28,568 nt of DNA from DATEMK01 sp035275625. Lineage in GTDB: Bacteria; Bacteroidota; Bacteroidia; AKYH767-A; OLB10. Location: positions 1 to 28,568 of the forward strand of contig DATEMK010000347.1 of NCBI GenBank assembly GCA_035275625.1, given 5' to 3'. Numbering within the stretch: position 1 is the stretch's first letter; each line of letters begins with the position of its first letter. The notes beneath the pieces are model-generated. The model did no database searches and had not been told where the DNA came from. It was given only the letters and a program-made list of their open reading frames with translations. The position numbers were made by a program, and so were the translations under genes. Below, piece after piece: positions 9,001 through 16,771 of the stretch.

Positions 9001-10861
9001 CTGATGTTGAAAAATTTACAGAGTTGCTGAAAGAAGAGGTTCCGCCTCCGCTGCAAGCTGTCTGTGCCTGCCATTCATAATTTGAGCTTGATGTCAAGCC
9101 CGATGCGGTGAATGATGTTGATGATGTGCTGCCAGTCGTCCAGGTGGAAGTTCCTACTATCCGGTATTGAACATTATAACCTGTTGCACCTGATGCTGCG
9201 CTCCAGTTAAAAGTTGCTGAAGAAGAAGTGATGCCTGTAGTGGATAAATTAGTTGGTGCAACGCAATTAAGCGGTGTTGTTATAAAGGTCATTGATATAG
9301 TAAAAATAGATGAACCGCCAGAACATACTGTCTGCACCTGCCATTCATAATTACCACCGGGTGTTAATCCGGTTGCATTGAAAGAAGTAGTTGCTGAAGT
9401 TCCCGTTGTCCATGTAGAAGTTCCGGTAATCCTGTACCGGATATTATAGCTTGTTGCTCCTGTAACAGCAGCCCAGTTGAACGTTGCTGTTGTTGACAGA
9501 ACACTTGCCGTTGACATGTTAGCAGAAGGCATGCAGGAAGTTCCTATGCAGGAAGTCAGGCAGGCAGCATTATTATAGTTGTTTATAATTACCGCTTTAG
9601 GCTGCGGTCCAAATCCATTATTAAAATTTATACCCACTCCGTTCAGATGGCAATAGCTCATAATAGTTCCACCGGTTGGCGGAATGGGAGCACCGCTGCA
9701 GCTTCCTTCATAACCGTATCCTGCAGCCGGTCCGCAGCCATCAATAGCAGTGTTATTTCCGTTCCACACGCAGGCGTGTGTATGACGTGAGCCCATTAAA
9801 TGTCCCTGTTCATGAGTGACAACCATAACCGTCCAGGAATATGTCGGAACATTATTATATGTAGACTGGACACCGCTGTAACACTGGCTGCTGTTTAAAT
9901 TGGAAGCGCAGAACCCGCTGAACCCAGCCGCAATTCCTCCTCCGCCCGCATAGCCGAGCAAATGACCAAGATCACCATTGATGGTATTGCGGTAGGTTTG
10001 AAACTGTCCTAATAAACCGGATGTGCTTGTTGAAGTATAAGGGTCAGTTGTATTCCAGACAAATATTTCAGAAAGTTCAACAGGTATGGCGTCATTCGCA
10101 TAAATAATAGCGCTCTGGTTAAACACTGCTGTTACATAGTTAGCTGCATTCGCAACGCTTCCTTTGCCCGTGTAAATATCAAAATCTACCTCCCAAAATA
10201 GCCGGATGCAATTAGAAAGCACCTTGTTTGAATTTTGCAGATCAAGCGCGTCATACGTTTCGTTATCATTTGCAGTAAAACAATCTGTGCCCGGTGCTGC
10301 ATTCAGATTGCGGTCATTGTACAGAATATGATTTCCTGCCGCATCGTTTTCTATTTTGCCAAGTACAAGATTTCCCTCCCCGGTGGAAGATATTATTCCC
10401 ATCACTTCATTATCAAAAATACTGACAGCAGCGAGCGATGAATTATCTCCCTTAATAATACCCCAATAGTGAGCACCGCCACTATAAGGAACAGGCTGCC
10501 CGTTATTGCCGCTTGTCACTAATGTAAAATCAGGAGTAAAAATATTTGACCGGTACAATTGCAGCTCAATGTTATTTCCTGAATTTGTTGGGATGATAAA
10601 ATTAAGAAAGGCAGGTTTCGCGGAAACAATATTTTGAGCATCCTTGCTGCTGAATTGCAAAACAGTTGCATCCGCAACGGTGCTTTTCATTTGATTGCTT
10701 TGCTTTGATGTTGCACTGTTCACACTGAACAATTCAGTTCTTGCAAACGAGGCGTTTCTATTTGTTGCCTCTGAAACTTTTTGAGCAACGGGTTTCAAAT
10801 TTTGTGACCATGCGGTTGCTGTAATAATTACAGCTGCAAATAATGTAATGATATTTTTCAT
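6041..10861 (-). CDS. Secreted reprolysin-like zinc metalloprotease with FN3, Ig-like and kelch modules, T9SS type A tail
   Basis: This 1606-residue protein starts with a signal peptide (MKNIITLFAA to ATAWSQ). A pro-region of about 200 residues leads into a zinc protease domain with HEQGHLMGSRH at 350-360, an exact HExxHxxGxxH motif, followed by a Met-turn at about 399-404 (TIMSYC). This is the M12B (reprolysin/adamalysin-like) arrangement. Next come three fibronectin type III modules (about 440-530, 532-620, 622-710) with a shared YNVQYRIVGTSTWTT pattern, and an Ig-like module (715-790). Six or so kelch-type units (about 795-1090) follow, with repeated WTQK and GYVG strings. More Ig-like and PKD-like modules fill 1095-1520. 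The last 80 residues (from about 1528, VFPNPTTGTF to KKICITK) form a T9SS type A sorting domain. It is likely exported and surface-anchored or released. Substrate unknown. Confidence 0.92.
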   Translation of the reverse strand: MKNIITLFAAVIITATAWSQNLKPVAQKVSEATNRNASFARTELFSVNSATSKQSNQMKSTVADATVLQFSSKDAQNIVSAKPAFLNFIIPTNSGNNIELQLYRSNIFTPDFTLVTSGNNGQPVPYSGGAHYWGIIKGDNSSLAAVSIFDNEVMGIISSTGEGNLVLGKIENDAAGNHILYNDRNLNAAPGTDCFTANDNETYDALDLQNSNKVLSNCIRLFWEVDFDIYTGKGSVANAANYVTAVFNQSAIIYANDAIPVELSEIFVWNTTDPYTSTSTSGLLGQFQTYRNTINGDLGHLLGYAGGGGIAAGFSGFCASNLNSSQCYSGVQSTYNNVPTYSWTVMVVTHEQGHLMGSRHTHACVWNGNNTAIDGCGPAAGYGYEGSCSGAPIPPTGGTIMSYCHLNGVGINFNNGFGPQPKAVIINNYNNAACLTSCIGTSCMPSANMSTASVLSTTATFNWAAVTGATSYNIRYRITGTSTWTTGTSATTSFNATGLTPGGNYEWQVQTVCSGGSSIFTISMTFITTPLNCVAPTNLSTTGITSSSATFNWSAASGATGYNVQYRIVGTSTWTTGSTSSTSFTASGLTSSSNYEWQAQTACSGGGTSSFSNSVNFSTSAPPCNFPQNIFTTNITSTSATFNWYLVSGAVSYSVRYRIVGTTPWTTQPASGTSYNATVLTPASNYEWQIMTICTGGQSSFSFSALFTTCGTQAATITAGGPTTFCSGGSVILSANTGAGFTYQWKKNGAVITGATASAYTAAVSGTYTVVITISGGCTSASNSIVVTVTIAQQYTWTQKANFGGGLRYAAFSFSIGTKGYAGLGVQWNAGAFVFGLTDVWEYESSTNVWTQKVNFPGVSRNAPTGFAIGSKGYVTTGWTASSQLNDTWEFDPVANTWTQKVNFGGSARYTATSFTIGNFAYVGTGYSPLTNDFWKYDPSNNTWTQIANVGGIPRQAASGFAIGSFGYVFAGAVQFGAQLNDLWQYNPATNTWAQKTSCPCTGRNGCTAFTINNKGYVGLGCNDSESFQDFYEYDPASDSWTQIPDFGGGTRLEVISFSAGNKGYVGTGSSAIYPNMDLKQDLWELTVSCPIQSSITPSGPVTFCQGGNVGLSVPNISCTAYQWKQNNVNISGATTSGYTASASGSYSVQVTNSCGSATSSSVTVTVNSLPTVSFSGLAASYNVSAPAATLTGSPSGGTFSGPGISGNTFTPSSAGVGGPYTIIYSYTNGNGCSNSSSQQTTVTNCTLPAKPGTISAVGGNTKVCPGDTKTYNISAVSGATSYSWTPPPGGVITNGQGTISVTVNYTANFIATDSIKVSAVNACGTGTYRALKITRNTPATPGVITGQNFGVCNLSSLPYSVVNVAGMAYNWSFSVTTASISGGQGTNAITAAYGSAYVTGSLRVTAANACGTSAQRSLTVKATPATPASISGPTFVCANQQGVPYSISPIATATSYTWSGMTGSHISDGVVTSSGSILTTTASSVTVNFGGTTGKLNVRANNPCGSGTYKFIVIGFNCRENENESLPDVTVFPNPTTGTFTIRFTNKPATPVKIEMTDIIGNVVESFETSDETIAIDKPALANGFYYLSAKFKEGMVVKKICITK

Positions 10862-10936
10862 TATGGTAAGGGGTTTTTAAGGAATGATTAAGTTCTTATC
10901 GGTTTTTCAGTATTGAGGCCAATCTTTGATAGACAG

Positions 10937-10966
10937 CTAAGGTAAGAGGTTCAATCGGAAATTCAA
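10937..10966 (-). promoter_or_regulatory. Possible Bacteroidota-type promoter for the metalloprotease gene
   Basis: On the minus strand a TTG (10964-10966) is followed after 19 bases by TACCTTAG (10937-10944), seven of eight matches to the TAnnTTTG -7 element of Bacteroidota. The ATG lies about 75 bases further on. The match is short, so this is a suggestion only. Confidence 0.25.
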
Positions 10967-11128
10967 TGCGATTTTTTAAAAAGGAGTATCGTAATAATAC
11001 TTTTGGATGATATTAATGGTTTTGAATCCCGGCAAGGTAAATACATTTACTAATGATTTATAAGGCATGATGCATAAATTCCGTTTCATCACTGAAAGGG
11101 ATTTTTCTTTTACCTGCAGGATTGATAG

Positions 11129-13879
11129 TCATTCAGTTTTAATGAGCTTTAATACTTTTCTGTTTTCTCCTCCTGTAACAACTGCTGAATAAATGCCCGG
11201 GGATAATTGAGGATTGCGGATTATAAATTGCGGATTGATAAAACTTTCTGACAGGATTAATTCTCCGATAATATTATAAATACTGACAGCTATTTTTTCA
11301 TCATTCGCATTCTCAATATTAAAAACGAAATCTCCGGAAGAAGGATTCGGAAATACATTTACGGCAAATTCCTTTTCTTCTTCTCCCGCTGGCACGCTTT
11401 CACCTTCTTTGCAGGGAACTGTCACTACAACTCCCGAAGAAGTTTTTGAACACCCGTTGGTTTTTGTAATTTCTATCCTGTAAGTTCCTGCTATCGCTGC
11501 CGTATAGGAAGATAAAGTTGCCCCGCTGATATAGTTGCTGCCTTTCTTCCATTTATAGCTAAATCCTGATCCGGTGTTTGCCTGCAACACCACATTTCCC
11601 CCTGCACAGAAGGTAGTGGGACCCTGCGGAGTTATTGTTGCCGGAGGCACTGCTTTTTTCGTAACCACGGTACCGTTAGTTGTTGATTTAGTACACCCGG
11701 TCAGGGTATTGGTGACGGATACCCTGTATGTTCCTGATTCGGTTGCAACGTATGAAGAGGCTGTTGCTCCGGAAATATTTATAAAGTTTTTATGCCACTG
11801 GTAGGCCCTGTTACCGGGAGCAGGTGCGCTTAATGTAACACTTCCTCCTGCACAAAATGATGTAGGTCCGCCTGCTGTAATTGCAGGATTCGGAGACGGA
11901 TTAACAGTTGTTACAACAGAAGATGAGGTTGCCCTGCATCCATACGTGTCCTGCATAGTAACTGTAAAGCTTCCCGCAGTAGTTGCAGCGTAATAATTTC
12001 CATTTGCATGGAAAATGTTTGATCCGCTTTTTTTCCATTGATAAAAATAATTTCCTGTAGGAGTTGCATTAAGATAAACGTTTGCGCCATCACAAAAAGT
12101 AGTGGAGCCGTTAGCAGTAACATTGACGGCAGGCAAAGGGTTAACTGTTACGGTTTTTGCTGTCGAAGTGGTTCCTGAACACATTCCGTTAGAAATATTT
12201 ACGGTATAGCTGCCTGCTGAAGTTGCCGGATAATTATAATTGGTAGCGCCCGGTATATTTGTTCCGTTCAATTTCCAGTGGTATGTCAGCCCTGCAGAAG
12301 AGGGAACCGAAAGCGTTACAGAGCTTCCTGCACACGTTGCAGCAGCACTTGCCGGATAAATGGGAGCTGTGCTCATCCCCACCACTACCTGCACTGGCGT
12401 GGGATAATTAAAACAACTGGCCCCTGTATAAATCGTACATGAATACTTTCCTGTTGTCGTTGCAGTTATGCTTTGTGATGAGCCGCTGTATGCACCATCA
12501 ATGTACCAGTTAAATGACAATCCTGTCATTCCTGAATCTGCTGTCAGAACAACGCTTCCTCCCGGGCAGAGAACCGTTGGACCACTTGCAGTAATAACGG
12601 CTGGCAAAGTAATAGTTACATTAGCCGGTTGAGGTGAAACTGCCGTACAGGATAAGCTGCTTGTCTGAACCGTGTAGGAGCCGGATGTATTGGGGCTGTA
12701 ACTAATAGAATTTGCATTGGGAATATCCACTCCGTTTTTTTTCCATTGATACGTGGTAAAATTTCCGTAAAAGGGTAAATAGGGTGTACTCAATGTAACT
12801 TGTCCCCCGCAATTAGTTATATTTCCTGAAGGTATTACGGCTGCATTAATAACTGTAATAGTTATTGACTTGCAGGTGCTGTTGCCGCAGGGCGCCTCTC
12901 CCCTTACATAATAAGTTGTAGTTGTGTTTGGACTAACACTAATAGAACTACCCGTTCCAACCAATGTTCCTCCACATGAACCGGAATACCACTTATAGCT
13001 TCCGCCTGCAGCAAGAATTCCTCCGTATTGAGTTAAGGTAGTGCTCTCACCAGCGCAAATTGTTGTAAAACTTGAGTAAGCATTATAAGGTGTCGAGCTG
13101 CATCCGATAAATGACAACGAAACATCCTGTTGATTGGTAATATCATAAGTGGTATCATTCGAATCAAAAAATAAATCATAAGTGATTCCGGAAGTTAGCG
13201 GTCCGATCCTGTAATAATAATTCCACATAGATGCAGCAACAGTATCGGTATAAAATTCGGGGCTTGAGTAGCCATTCATATTACCATCGAGAATAAAATT
13301 GCAGGTTGGACCCACCTGCCGGATGAGAAAAGCTCCGAATGAATACAAACTCGCATAAGGTCTGCTGACCTTCAGATCATAATAGCCTGAAGAGGAAGGC
13401 GTAAATTTTACAATTCTCTCAGCGCCTTCTACAGGACTTCCATTAGGAGCATACCAACTGTAATAACCCGTTCCGCCAAAATAAAAAGACGTTGTTGAGC
13501 CCAGAGCGCCATACGTAAATGTTTCAGGGCAGGGAGGAGTTGTGAAGGTAAGCTTCGGAGTGTTGGCGCTATAACCGAAGGAGCCGCAATAATACCGGCA
13601 GTAGAAATCATACGTTGTGCCCGGAATTAAATTCTCCAGTACAGGAGTTGAACAAAGGCAATTGAATAAAGTACCTCCTGCTCCTGCTGATGCTCCTGTT
13701 CCGGGAGTATATCCCGGAGGTCCCCATTCCTGGATAGAAGAAACCTGGTTTGGATAAACCTGTACTTCGGTCGGATTCAAATCAAGAATGGAAACCGCAG
13801 TGGGACCGCTGCACTGGCTGTTTACTTTCGTGGTTACCAGGAATAATGAAATGGTTGTTATAAAGACAATTTTTTTCAT
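11129..13879 (-). CDS. Secreted Ig-like repeat protein with T9SS type A tail
   Basis: The 916-residue product has a signal peptide (MKKIVFITTI to TKVNSQ) and an FN3-like N-terminal part (about 23-115, ending TPKLTFTTPPC). A beta-rich region of about 140 residues follows; its fold I do not recognise. From about 270 there are seven Ig-like modules of 70-80 residues, each with a C-x-GG-x-VxL opening and a YxWxxxG core. Residues 838-916 form a T9SS type A sorting domain (VNVFPNPSSGDF to VLKLIKTE). No catalytic motif is visible, so an adhesin or structural surface role is the natural guess. The last Ig module resembles one in the neighbouring metalloprotease. Inside the sorting domain, residues 880-892 carry an unusual NPQFIIRNPQL stretch (see the repeat entry). 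It is on the same strand as the metalloprotease, with 267 bases between. Confidence 0.9.
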   Translation of the reverse strand: MKKIVFITTISLFLVTTKVNSQCSGPTAVSILDLNPTEVQVYPNQVSSIQEWGPPGYTPGTGASAGAGGTLFNCLCSTPVLENLIPGTTYDFYCRYYCGSFGYSANTPKLTFTTPPCPETFTYGALGSTTSFYFGGTGYYSWYAPNGSPVEGAERIVKFTPSSSGYYDLKVSRPYASLYSFGAFLIRQVGPTCNFILDGNMNGYSSPEFYTDTVAASMWNYYYRIGPLTSGITYDLFFDSNDTTYDITNQQDVSLSFIGCSSTPYNAYSSFTTICAGESTTLTQYGGILAAGGSYKWYSGSCGGTLVGTGSSISVSPNTTTTYYVRGEAPCGNSTCKSITITVINAAVIPSGNITNCGGQVTLSTPYLPFYGNFTTYQWKKNGVDIPNANSISYSPNTSGSYTVQTSSLSCTAVSPQPANVTITLPAVITASGPTVLCPGGSVVLTADSGMTGLSFNWYIDGAYSGSSQSITATTTGKYSCTIYTGASCFNYPTPVQVVVGMSTAPIYPASAAATCAGSSVTLSVPSSAGLTYHWKLNGTNIPGATNYNYPATSAGSYTVNISNGMCSGTTSTAKTVTVNPLPAVNVTANGSTTFCDGANVYLNATPTGNYFYQWKKSGSNIFHANGNYYAATTAGSFTVTMQDTYGCRATSSSVVTTVNPSPNPAITAGGPTSFCAGGSVTLSAPAPGNRAYQWHKNFINISGATASSYVATESGTYRVSVTNTLTGCTKSTTNGTVVTKKAVPPATITPQGPTTFCAGGNVVLQANTGSGFSYKWKKGSNYISGATLSSYTAAIAGTYRIEITKTNGCSKTSSGVVVTVPCKEGESVPAGEEEKEFAVNVFPNPSSGDFVFNIENANDEKIAVSIYNIIGELILSESFINPQFIIRNPQLSPGIYSAVVTGGENRKVLKLIKTE
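11203..11240. repeat. In-frame short repeat of ATTGCGGATT type inside a coding region
   Basis: GGATTGCGGATT (11211-11222) is followed by ATTGCGGATTG (11228-11238), two imperfect copies of one unit. Read on the coding (minus) strand they give the peptide INPQFIIRNPQL in the T9SS sorting domain. Peptides of the NPQ-x-IRNPQ type are, from memory, common products of a short intergenic repeat in Bacteroidota. The unit therefore looks like a repeat that entered the reading frame. Confidence 0.45.
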
Positions 13880-13917
13880 TGTATTAATTTTTTAAAAGTT
13901 ATGATGCTTCTTAACGG

Positions 13918-13931
13918 CTGTAATATTACAG
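13918..13931. promoter_or_regulatory. Perfect 14-bp palindrome before the Ig-repeat gene
   Basis: CTGTAATATTACAG is a perfect palindrome, 39-52 bases before the ATG of the minus-strand secreted protein gene. Its position and symmetry suit a dimeric repressor or activator. The regulator is unknown. Confidence 0.35.
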
Positions 13932-14145
13932 GAAAGAAAAAACACGTGCAATACGACTAAACAGTGATTTTTGGATAAAAATCGGTATTGGACGGATTGG
14001 TGCTCACCTCTATAAACTACTCTGTGCGTCCGTCACGCCTGTCCATCTTAGGATGATCTCGCCCGGGTGCAGACCGCAACATCCTCTCCGTACTGGCACG
14101 GATATAAAATACCGCCCCAATGGTATTGATGTCCGCAGCTTTCAA

Positions 14146-14159
14146 ATGCAATTTTGCAT
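14146..14159. promoter_or_regulatory. Inverted repeat ATGCAA/TTGCAT before the lipoprotein gene
   Basis: ATGCAA and TTGCAT flank two T bases, 27-40 bases before the lipoprotein ATG. It is a short operator-like dyad that may be chance in A+T-rich sequence. Confidence 0.25.
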
Positions 14160-14185
14160 CAAATAAAAATCATAAACATAAAACT

Positions 14186-14683
14186 ATGAAAAACTATCGT
14201 AACGTATTTCCGCTTCTCACTCTTGTATTATCAATAATGCTATTTACATCATGCAAAAAGGATGACCCGGAACCGTCACCTGCCGCTAACAATAACAACA
14301 ACGATCCCTGTAACTACACAACCAATGTTTTGGTAGTTGACGGTAATACAAAAAATATTGTAAGCGATTCTTGCCGTGTGTTCGGAAGTAATTACTATAC
14401 AGAGTATTTTGTTGACGCAGGAAAAACTGAAGGCATCGCTATTATATTCAACGGAACATCAATGCCGGCTGCCGGAACCTATACTGCCGTAAACACATTT
14501 ACAGCAATCGCTTCCGGAAAAGCTTATGTTGAATATTATTCTGCAACAAGCGCTTACCAGCCCGCAAGCGGAACCATTACTATAACCAATAGCGGTAATT
14601 CCAAAATATATACTTTCTGTAATTTTTCCTGTACTGACGGAACTACTACTAAAACTATTTCTGTGCGGGCAACATGCAATTAA
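14186..14683 (+). CDS. Small lipoprotein of unknown function
   Basis: The 165-residue product starts with a lipoprotein signal peptide: MKNYRNVF, a hydrophobic run, then a lipobox ending FTSC at C23, followed by KKDDPEPSP and an asparagine-rich linker (NNNNND). The rest is a single small beta-rich domain with several cysteines (C42, C63, C145, C149, C164), which may form disulfides in the periplasm. I do not recognise the family. The frame is open from an ATG at 14120, but the start at 14186 is preferred because it places the signal peptide at the N-terminus. It lies 54 bases before the beta-propeller gene on the same strand and they are probably cotranscribed. Both are envelope-targeted. Confidence 0.85.
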   Translation: MKNYRNVFPLLTLVLSIMLFTSCKKDDPEPSPAANNNNNDPCNYTTNVLVVDGNTKNIVSDSCRVFGSNYYTEYFVDAGKTEGIAIIFNGTSMPAAGTYTAVNTFTAIASGKAYVEYYSATSAYQPASGTITITNSGNSKIYTFCNFSCTDGTTTKTISVRATCN

Positions 14684-14737
14684 ATTTCTGACAACCATTT
14701 TAACAATTCATATCTATAATTTTTAAAACAAATAACT

Positions 14738-16045
14738 ATGAAAACAAAAATTACCCTATCAATTATTGCTGTATTATTTTCAATCAGCGCCAGCGCACAA
14801 TGGGTTGCCTGTAACAATGGCATGGACAACTATGTGTGGGGATCTGCCGTGTATAACGGTAACCTTTACGCCTGTGGAAACTTTGAACATGCCGATGGCA
14901 ACCAGGCGCTCGCCATTGCAAAATGGAATGGCTCTGCCTGGTCTGATGTAGGCGGAGGATTTCAGCATGGTGCATTCAGCTATGCTGTGCGCGGGTTAAT
15001 CGTTTATAATAATGAACTCTATGCTGGCGGTTATGTGGATTCGGTTGCAGGAATGCCCATTCACAAAGTGGCAAAATGGAACGGAACAAACTGGAGTGCT
15101 GCCGGAATGGATTGCCCCATCAGCACAGTGAATTGTTTTGCGGTTCACAATGGAGAGTTGTACGCAGGTGGTCAGGGCTCAGGATTGGTAAAGGTTTGTG
15201 TGGCAAAATGGACGGGAACTAATTGGATTGGATTGGATACAGAAGCAGGTAACACGGATGTTTATGCGTTGGCTTCATACAACGGTGATCTTTATGCAGG
15301 AGGCGCCTTTACCAACTTCAACGGAACAGGGGCTGCCGGAGTAGCAAAATGGAATGGCTCTGCATGGAGCGATATTGGCTCAGGGTTTACTGCTTTTAAT
15401 GTTGCCAGGGCGTTCGCTGTTTTCAATAATAAGTTATATATAGGTGGTGGATTTACAACAGCTGGCGGTATTGCTGCAAATAATATTGTATCGTGGGATG
15501 GCGCTTCATGGACTGCTCTGAGCGGAGGAGTAAATTCCGGGGTTCAATCACTCCTTTCAAATGGCAACAAACTTTTTGTTGGAGGAATGTTCTGGATGGT
15601 AAATGGCGTAACTGCAAACCGTGCGGCATATTGGAATGGTTCTTCCTGGACAGTTTTAGGAACAGACCTTGGTTCGGGAGCGAAAACTATATCTATATAT
15701 AACAATGAACTTTATTACGGAGGCGAAGGAGCATTTAACGGTCATAACTATATTGCCAAATGGAGTGGCGGGACGTTTACAGGAATAAAGGAGAGCGAAG
15801 AAAAAATTCAGTTCTCCGTTTTTCCCAACCCGGTTTCTGAAAAATTATTTATCAGTAGTACTGCTGAAACAAAACATTTATGCGTTTCTGATATACTTGG
15901 AAAAAGAATGAATGTTACTGTTTTTATGTCAAAAGAAATTTCAGGTGTAATGGAAATTAATGTTTCAGGTTTAACTCCGGGAATTTATTTTCTCTCCACA
16001 GAAAGTAATTCTTCCGATGCTGTAAAGTTTGTTGTGCAGCGATAA
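14738..16045 (+). CDS. Secreted WNG-repeat beta-propeller protein with T9SS type A tail
   Basis: The 435-residue product has a signal peptide (MKTKITLSII to ISASAQ). It then has seven repeats of about 42-50 residues built on LYAGGxF...VAKWNGSxWSxxGxG, with W-N/T/D-G-x-x-W cores near residues 63, 114, 158, 205, 253 and 299 and a weaker one at 342. Seven such blades suggest a closed propeller, like kelch or delta-60-type repeats. Residues 357-435 form a T9SS type A sorting domain (FSVFPNPVSEKL to SDAVKFVVQR). No enzyme motif is visible, so binding or structural use outside the cell is likely. The preceding lipoprotein may be a partner; that is inference from spacing. Confidence 0.9.
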   Translation: MKTKITLSIIAVLFSISASAQWVACNNGMDNYVWGSAVYNGNLYACGNFEHADGNQALAIAKWNGSAWSDVGGGFQHGAFSYAVRGLIVYNNELYAGGYVDSVAGMPIHKVAKWNGTNWSAAGMDCPISTVNCFAVHNGELYAGGQGSGLVKVCVAKWTGTNWIGLDTEAGNTDVYALASYNGDLYAGGAFTNFNGTGAAGVAKWNGSAWSDIGSGFTAFNVARAFAVFNNKLYIGGGFTTAGGIAANNIVSWDGASWTALSGGVNSGVQSLLSNGNKLFVGGMFWMVNGVTANRAAYWNGSSWTVLGTDLGSGAKTISIYNNELYYGGEGAFNGHNYIAKWSGGTFTGIKESEEKIQFSVFPNPVSEKLFISSTAETKHLCVSDILGKRMNVTVFMSKEISGVMEINVSGLTPGIYFLSTESNSSDAVKFVVQR

Positions 16046-16060
16046 AAGCAAGACGGAAAA

Positions 16061-16107
16061 ATGGAACGTTGGAATGTTGGAATGCCAGTAATTATCTGGC
16101 ATTCCAA
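16061..16107. repeat. GGAAYGTT direct repeats leading into a 12-bp perfect hairpin
   Basis: Three units (GGAACGTT, GGAATGTT, GGAATGCC) run from 16063. The last is the left arm of a perfect hairpin: TTGGAATGCCAG (16077-16088), 7-base loop, CTGGCATTCCAA (16096-16107). It lies between the convergent propeller gene and response regulator gene. A run of T follows only on the minus side, so it may end transcription of the regulator, but it also looks like a dispersed intergenic repeat. Confidence 0.65.
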
Positions 16108-16129
16108 TATCCTTTAATCCTTAAAAAGG

Positions 16130-16771
16130 TTATTCTTTCAGATAGCCGTTATCAATAGCAAAACGGATGAGCCCCACAACGGATTTGGTTCCTGTTTTTC
16201 TGAAAATGTTTTTGCGATGTGATTCTACCGTGCGTTCGCTGATCGAGAGTTCATCTGCAATCTGCTTATTTGAAAATTCCTTCGCGATCAGGTTAAGCAC
16301 CTCCAGCTCACGCGGAGTCAGGTGCAGGTCGCTACCGGCAGTCAAACCTTCTTTCATGCGCATCAGCCCTTCCGCCACTTCGCTGCTGAAATATTTTTCT
16401 CCTTTCGAAATTTTCAGCAACGCTTTTCTCAGCTCATCTCTTCCTGCATTCTTGAGCACGTAACCCGAAACTCCGATTTTAAGCAATTCATTGATGTTAT
16501 GATCGCCTGCTGACATAGTAAGCACCATCACTTTTATTTTCGGCTGATCTTCCTGTAACCGCTTTGTAAACTCAATTCCGTTCATCCCCGGTAAGCTGAT
16601 GTCCGAGATCACAATATCAGGATGACAGGAAGGAATCGCCTTTAGTGCATCTTCCGCACGGGTAGCTTCACCGACTATTATAAAAGTATCATCATTATTC
16701 AGCAATGATCTGATGCCATCGAGCATGATCTGGTGATCGTCAAGAAGAAATAGTTTAATCTTATCCATCAT
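16130..16771 (-). CDS. NarL/LuxR-family response regulator
   Basis: The 213-residue product is a two-domain regulator. The receiver has acidic D11/D12, phospho-acceptor D57 in IVISDISLPGMNG, T85 and K107 (YVLKNAG). The C-terminal LuxR-type helix-turn-helix (about 141-205) has LTPRELEVLNLIA and ISERTVESHRKNIFRKTGTK. The ATG at 16769-16771 shares its A with the TGA of the upstream histidine kinase gene (TGATG), a classic translational coupling, so this is the cognate partner; a second ATG follows directly at 16766-16768. The kinase would phosphorylate it to control transcription. Targets are not evident. The 3' end faces the propeller gene across a hairpin. Confidence 0.94.
   Translation of the reverse strand: MMDKIKLFLLDDHQIMLDGIRSLLNNDDTFIIVGEATRAEDALKAIPSCHPDIVISDISLPGMNGIEFTKRLQEDQPKIKVMVLTMSAGDHNINELLKIGVSGYVLKNAGRDELRKALLKISKGEKYFSSEVAEGLMRMKEGLTAGSDLHLTPRELEVLNLIAKEFSNKQIADELSISERTVESHRKNIFRKTGTKSVVGLIRFAIDNGYLKE

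Larger units (their letters stand above)
13880..14185. other. Divergent intergenic region with a G+C-rich island and two palindromes
   Basis: This 306-base region separates the Ig-repeat gene (-) from the lipoprotein gene (+). Bases 14041-14100 are 60% G+C (36 of 60), clearly above the A+T-rich flanks. The minus strand through the island is open up to a TAG near 14021 (peptide ending GRDHPKMDRRDGRTE) but has no credible start. It does not fold as a tRNA that I can see. It could be a dispersed repeat or a gene remnant. Confidence 0.5.

Noticed and set aside
6201..10441. Several 60-110-codon frames opposite or shifted to the metalloprotease
   Set aside because: They are shadows of a long repetitive coding region with no start context or family features.
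13990..14125. tRNA or other known structured RNA in the G+C-rich island
   Set aside because: I could not draw a cloverleaf or recognise a known RNA; only short arms such as GACGGA/TCCGTC appear.
14120..14185. Earlier ATG for the lipoprotein
   Set aside because: It would bury the lipoprotein signal peptide 22 residues in; the extension also overlaps the intergenic dyad.
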